A model generated the notes under the pieces. The model was not told where the DNA came from, made no database searches, and saw only the letters and a list, made by a program, of their open reading frames with translations. Of a stretch of DNA of 64,000 bases, positions 58,320-64,000 are shown one piece after another; position 1 is the first letter of the stretch; the number at the start of each line of letters is the position of its first letter. Source of the stretch: Prunus persica (Eukaryota; Streptophyta; Magnoliopsida; Rosales; Rosaceae); the NCBI RefSeq assembly GCF_000346465.2, contig NC_034012.1, forward strand, positions 9,098,294 through 9,162,293. The letters are read 5' to 3'. The translations under genes and the position numbers were made by a program.

Positions 58320-61300
58320 ATGTGGAACTACCTCTGGATTCCTTTCCTGATTTCCTTGTCCAAGGAGCTCAGCTTGGCCAAGGCCCAGTCCCCGATTCTC
58401 TTGCCGAGTCAACTCGGAGTCGGCCCCTCCGACTCTCCCTCCACCAGGTGTACGGCTCTAGACCCCAAGCTCAATTACCGGCCGGTGATCGGCATCCTCA
58501 GTCATCCCGGCGACGGCGCCTCTGGTCGGCTCAGCAACGCCTCGACGGCGTCGTATATCGCTGCTTCTTATGTCAAGTTTGTTGAATCTGCTGGGGCTCG
58601 TGTTATTCCTCTCATCTACAACGAGCCTCCTGATGTTCTGTTCCAGGTGATCACCCAAAATTTTAAATTTGGAAACTTTATTTTACAATGATTTTTTTTT
58701 TCTTGACAAGAATTTGAGCTGTTTGGAGAAGTTGCTTCTGTGTTCTTTACGTTAGCTTTTTTGAGAATGAACGGAACAAGAGATGTACGTTACCTTATGT
58801 GTTGAGTTAATTTTACTCTTATCTTGGAAAAGATCATAACTTTTCAAAAGCCAAAGCAAGTGCTAAAAATTGGCTTTTTTTCTTCATAAGCTGGAGAAAA
58901 AATACAAAGTAAAGGCTGTGCTTTTATGTTGGCATTGTCATCAAAAGTTAAAGTTGGTCTTTGTGATATTGGGTTTTTTTCTTTTTCTCAAGTAAAGGCT
59001 GTGAATATTTTATATACGCTTTGTTTCAACTTTCAATAAATAGATATGTTTTACTAGCTATCATTTGCTTTAGTAATGTGAGGCTGAGTTTCTTATTTCA
59101 TCACTAAAGCAATCTGCCCTCTCCCAGTGATTTTGTTATGTTGCTTACTATATACAGCTGCATTGCAGAAGCTCAATCTGGTCAATGGCGTGCTTTTCAC
59201 TGGAGGCTGGGCTAAAAGTGGTTTGTACTATGACATTGTGGAGAGAATATTTCAGGTAATGATACAATCTTTGCAATATAATCATTTTAGTCCATGATAT
59301 ACAGGGTGACTTGTGCTAAGTAAGTTTTCATGCGCATATAGTCCTGGCTTTCCAGGCAGCCCAGTTAAGTCAAACTTTTATATTTTCTGGGGCTAGTGTT
59401 CTGCCCAACAAACAGAAGACTGTACTCCTTGATGCACTTGTAGTTGCTCATCTGGGCCCAGCATTATGCAATACTACTACTTGCTGCCCTTTCATGCAAT
59501 ATCATGGGGTGAATGGTTAAGATACCATTCGCAAAATGGATCGATCTAGATTGTTATAGGGATAAGTGTCATGATGCTTATAAGGCATTGACATGATACT
59601 GAGCTTAGTATCGTGTAACTGTCCAAGATCATCAGCATCAAGTATCATTCTCCATGTACTCTAGCCAACACTGAGCCAAAGAAATTTGACAGGTACAGGT
59701 TAGAGAGAGTGGTAACCCTAAAAGTTAAATGGGATTTTAGAGGTCAAAGTCCAGGACTGTGTATTGCAACCATGGCATAGTTGTCATTGTTGGCTAACAT
59801 CAAAGGTTTCAAGGCTGTTTTGCATCATAGAGATATCCAGTAAATTGACTTTTACTCAGGATAGTTTCATTGCTTTCTGAAGAATACTTCCATGTTTATG
59901 AGCTATTCTGTTCCTACTTTTGTGCAGAAAATTATAGAGAAGAATGATGCAGGGGACCATTTTCCTTTATATGCCACCTGCTTAGGTTTTGAACTTCTAA
60001 CAATGATCATCAGCAAGGTAAACTACCACCTCCCACAATTCATTGCTTTTCCAACAGCATTCAGTCTCTTGTCATTCAAAGTGCATATTTTTTCTCCCTT
60101 TTTCAATACTTGAATGTCTAAATTGTCACTTTCAACAATGAATATAGTCAATTTTGTTCTTCCCAAAGGTGGTTTAAATGATTCAATTGTTAAAAGAAGT
60201 AAACCGGGATGCCATGTTATTTGCACACATGCCCAATCAGATATTCTAACTATTTTATTGCATGTATGCTATTCCTGCTTTTTTGAATGGCCTTTCTTGG
60301 TTTTTTTAGGTTGGCATACAACTTGAGACTATTATATAAACACTCTGTTAATTAGCATGGAGATGAATTTACAACTTTGCCTTGAACATTGAATTATGGA
60401 ATGATAATTCATTCTCTTTTCTTAGTTGATTGCTTGTCATAGTCACCCTTTCAATTTGAATCACCTTTCCTGTCAGTTAGAGGTAGTATTTTTTTTTTAA
60501 CTCTTCAATCTCTTATCCTTATAGATGTTTCAACAATTCCTGCTAATATAGTTGTCTCGATTTTATGATTGACGCAACTTTCTTTCTTTCTTCTAGAACA
60601 AGAAAATTCTCGAGTCTTTCAGTGCAGAAAATATGGCATCAACTTTACTGTTTACTGAGAACACGATTATTGAAGGAACTGTGTTTCAAAGGTACATATA
60701 ACTTGTAATATGGTTTTCCAATTCAATTTGTATGTAATTGATGAGGACTTTAGTTCTCTTGTGTAAAACAATTTTCTTTTGAAGAGAGTCCTACATTTCT
60801 GTTTTATTGCTAGAGATGTATGTAATATTTTTATAAGAAAATTGTTCACTGAAATGGCACATTTATCAAATTTAATAAATATGATGGAAATGTATTTATA
60901 TTTGTCATCACTGTTTGATATTTTGGACATCTGTACTAAAAGGGAGGATGGTTGATATTCTCTGAGTTGTGTAAGTTTGCCTTCTGTATCTATAGTTGTT
61001 ACTTATAAAATTGATTTTGGTAGGGAAGTTTGTGTCATGTCATGTTACTGTTTATCAAAGGGTGATTTAATTCTGCAGCCACTAACGTAAGCACATTCTT
61101 TTGCAGATTTCCTCCAGACTTGCTTAAAAAGTTGAGTACAGATTGTATTGTAATGCAAAACCATCATGTAAGTTCTAATCTAAAGGCTCTTTCATTCAAG
61201 TATTAAACATAGTTATCAAATTTATCCTTCATGCTTGTAAATTGTAATCAGGCATGGCCTGATCCTGAACAATCAATTCAAAATTATTTATTTGGTTAAA

Positions 61301-63269
61301 TCTTACCATTGTTCATTTCTTTTTCCAAAGGCAAACCACTTCAAAACATACATCATTAGCTTCGTTTGAGAAAGTCTAGATTGTTTCATTGTGATTCTGA
61401 GGTTTGGCCAATCATCTGACAAAATTGATGAGACAAATGGCTCCATTTTGAGAATGTCTTATATTATGCTTCTTAAACTAAGAAATTTTGGGTTTAGTCA
61501 GTTATGCTTTAATTTATGTGGTTATAATCCTTAGCGTACAAAGAGAAGAATAGGCTTTCTAATTTAACCTGAGTTTTTTTAACAATTCAATGCAACAGTA
61601 TGGTATCTCACCAGAGAGGCTGCAGGAGAATCCCAATCTGTCAAGTTTCTTTAAGATCTTGACGACTAGTACTGATAAAGATAATAAGGTACTGAATGTA
61701 ACTATCTCACTTCATTATGTGTTTCATCAATTCATTACACATTTCTCTTGTATCAAGTTTCAATCTCTTTTTTCTTCCCCCGAAGATTCTAATTGTTGCA
61801 GTAACTCTAATACCAGGTCTATGTCTCCACAGTTCATGCATACAGCTATCCTGTGACTGCCTTCCAATGGCATCCTGAGGTATTACTGTAATATCGTTCA
61901 GTCTTGTCTTAAACTGTTACTATTAATTTCAAATTTAGCAATACAAGCAAACAGCACAGTAAAACAATGCTTGAAAATGGAAACATCTTGAGGCTCTTAT
62001 TTGAATAGGTGTCATCAAGGATCTCTGCTATAAGAGTATAACTGTATAACTCACAACCTTGTGAAGGATAAGCTGTTGTTGTGGAATCATGAACAAATGG
62101 ATTTTGCTTTATTATCCATCTTTATATGAAAGATTTAAGACAAAGACCACAATAACTATTTCCACTTAAGACATTTGTAATGTTAATATATTTGGGGTCT
62201 AAGAAATTTTTTTGATAATTATTTCCATAAACTTGTAAAAGGATTTGCATTGCACAAAAATATTTAGGCACATTCTACAGATTAAGTGAAGAATGGTAAA
62301 TTAAGAAAAATTGAAAAGCAAAAAGACTAGAGTTTGCATAGAAAAAAGGTCATCTAGGACTGGGTGTATTGTACCTATTGCCAATTCCAATGGATCTGTT
62401 TCTAATTGTGAAGACTAACCAAATGCAATGCAGAAAAATGCTTTTGAATGGGGCTCACCAATGATTCCGCACTCAGAAGATGCCATTCAAGTGACCCAGC
62501 ATGTCGCAAACTTTTTGGTCAGGTTAGCGCTGATGCTTTATCCTTCTGTATCTGTTTCTTTTAGCTCCAAGTGAACCACTATGGTTTTTTAATTGAACTT
62601 TGGCTGAAATGTTGAGGAGCACTAAGAAAAACTCTTTGGGAGCGCGAAGATGTTGCAAAGTTAGGCTCAGAGAATCACATTATTCCTTTATTCAACATGC
62701 GGATATTATGTCTAACAACATGCGGATATTATGCCTAACAACTTTCAAAGGTGTCATATTTTAGAATAGGGTGATGATTTTCCCACTCCCCTTTTGTCCA
62801 CTTACACTCCCTTTTGTTTTTTAGTAGTTTTTACTATAACAAAAAAGGGAGTGTACGTGGACAAAAAAGGAGTGGGAACACACAATTTCTAACCAAGGGA
62901 GTGTAAGTGGACAAGAGGAGTGGGAAAATCAGCTCCCTTTAGAATATACCTCTAGAACTTACCCCACAAAGTTTATTCAACCAGAATGATAGCGAAGCCT
63001 AAACTTACTCCAAATTGAATTTGTGGTGCAGTGAGGCAAGAAAGTCATTAAACAGGCCGCCTGTTCGTAAAGTCCTTGACAATCTCATCTACAATTACAG
63101 TCCAACTTTCTGTGGGAAGGCTGGGTAAGCCTGAAGTGCCCTTGAGACTACATTATTATTTTGGATTTGTGCATGAACTTATTAGCTTAATTGTGACATG
63201 CTTTCTGACTGTAGGAACGGATTCGATGAAGTTTACATCTTTACTCAACCGTCACTCGCTCATCTGTAA
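58320..63269 (+). CDS. GGH: Gamma-glutamyl hydrolase (folate polyglutamate hydrolase), ten exons
   Basis: Exons 58320-58646, 59169-59255, 59928-60017, 60597-60691, 61107-61167, 61599-61688, 61817-61879, 62434-62522, 63032-63124 and 63215-63269 join in frame to 349 aa, the usual plant length. The start MWNYLWIPFLISLSKELSLA is a signal peptide; an upstream in-frame Met at 58203 would bury it behind a low-complexity stretch. RPVIGILSHPGDG opens the catalytic domain. The nucleophile is the Cys of YATCLGFE; the catalytic His is in FQWHPEKN; FTGGW and MQNHHYGIS are also family motifs. The enzyme trims gamma-glutamate tails from folates in the vacuole. All introns are GT-AG. A MITE-like hairpin lies in the intron before exon 9. 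Confidence 0.95.
62775..62931. mobile_element. MITE-like inverted repeat in a hydrolase intron
   Basis: TGATTTTCCCACTCC at the left is matched by GGAGTGGGAAAATCA at the right. Inside are GTCCACTTACACTCCCTT and its complement, so the 157 bp could fold into a long hairpin. A tandem copy of the inner arm is also present. It does not touch the splice sites. Confidence 0.75.
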
Positions 63270-64000
63270 ATCAAACATGTACATGGAAGATTGTTTATGG
63301 AGATTGGGTAAAGACTGTTTGAAATGTAAACATATTGTATTTATAAGACAGTGGTGCTCTTATGAGTCTAAAAATGTCTCTGCTTTTCTATGCCACGCCA
63401 CCAGTGTGTTGTCCGGCGTGTCTGCAAGGCTCTTGCACAGCTTTCATTTAGAATTGGCACCTTTACTTGTGCTATCTTCCCCATTATATTTCAGCTTTGT
63501 AAACATACAATACTTGGAATGAAGAAAATAAGCATCTGTTTAGCGTCATATTATTGGAAGACCTGTTATTATTCTATTCAATGGAGATGAGGCAAGAGCT
63601 AAATTCTTGCCCATAAATGTGAAGGTAAATGTTTTACCTTTGAAGCTTACAAGTTTTGGCTTAACAAAAACGGTAAAATTACATGGGATATTTCTTGACA
63701 CGCACCGTCGATCAAATTTTTTTTTTAAAGTATAAGTAAATTGGAATTTTCATGACCTAAAAATGGAATTTGCATGATTGCATCAATCGAAGCAAAGTAG
63801 GGAAGGGGAAAAAAAAAAAAAAAAAAGGAGAGCAAACCCTGACTATGGCTTCCCAAATAAGCACGTGCCAATCCACAGAGCACGTGCCTATGCGAACTAC
63901 ATAACATAATTTATAGCTTGTAAGTTGTAAGTTGTAAGTTGTAACCACTCAGAGAATGGCGGGAAAAAGAGGTGAGCTTTGGGAGGGAAAATCATTGAAG
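63270..64000. other. 3' flank of the hydrolase gene and window end
   Basis: The first part is probably 3' UTR. An A-rich run lies near 63810 and a small GTAAGTT repeat near 63920. GGCGGGAAA at 63958 resembles an E2F site, which could belong to a gene starting beyond the window. No coding exon is supported. Confidence 0.4.

Noticed and set aside
63725..63948. Minus-strand frames near the window end
   Set aside because: They run through a homopolymer and lack any recognisable motif.
1..64000. CRISPR array, bacterial operon or riboswitch
   Set aside because: No spaced identical repeats, ribosome-binding sites or prokaryotic gene layout; the sequence is plant nuclear DNA.

Overview
The window looks like nuclear DNA of a dicot plant. 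Genes are split by short GT-AG introns in AT-rich sequence, and between them lie LTR retrotransposons, MITEs, tRNA-derived SINEs and microsatellites. The protein families (FBD-type F-box array, UGT76-like glucosyltransferase, gamma-glutamyl hydrolase, Tnt1-like Copia) and SINE style fit a woody rosid, probably Rosaceae (Prunus-like). That placement is inference. All splice sites were read by eye.

Layout. 0.4-2.9 kb: a minus-strand gene for a putative organellar protein with the C-X2-C-X5-C domain of the VAR3/OZ group and a recent 43-residue internal duplication. 3.3-15.6 kb: four head-to-tail F-box/FBD genes on the minus strand, one every ~3.4-3.5 kb. Copies 2 and 3 are intact. Copy 1 lost the end of exon 1 with its splice donor. 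Copy 4 has a nonsense codon and a homopolymer frameshift. 17.3-24.8 kb: an intact UDP-glycosyltransferase followed by broken copies of a four-exon zinc-knuckle gene. 24.9-31.9 kb: a transposon graveyard. 31.9-34.2 kb: an intact two-exon gene for a divergent proteasome beta5-like protein with a novel C-terminal extension. 35.7-39.3 kb: a second, nearly identical copy of the 17.8-21.3 kb block, in which the glucosyltransferase is cut off and the zinc-knuckle gene is intact, the reverse of the first block. 40.9-46.4 kb: a complete young Copia element with identical-length LTRs and a 5-bp target duplication, sitting in exon 1 of a further zinc-knuckle copy. 46.8-56.1 kb: a tandem family of small two-exon genes. 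Exon 1 looks like a plastid transit peptide; exon 2 carries a conserved G-P-P-P-Q-I-N motif. 58.3-63.3 kb: an intact ten-exon gamma-glutamyl hydrolase on the plus strand, the only clear plus-strand gene.

There is no operon-like logic. The theme is local duplication followed by differential decay: F-box copies, the UGT plus zinc-knuckle block, and the small-protein family have all expanded here, and transposons have cut into several copies. The candidates most worth following as undescribed are the beta5-like protein with a replaced catalytic Asp, the zinc-knuckle family with eIF3g-type spacing, and the G-P-P-P-Q-I-N family.
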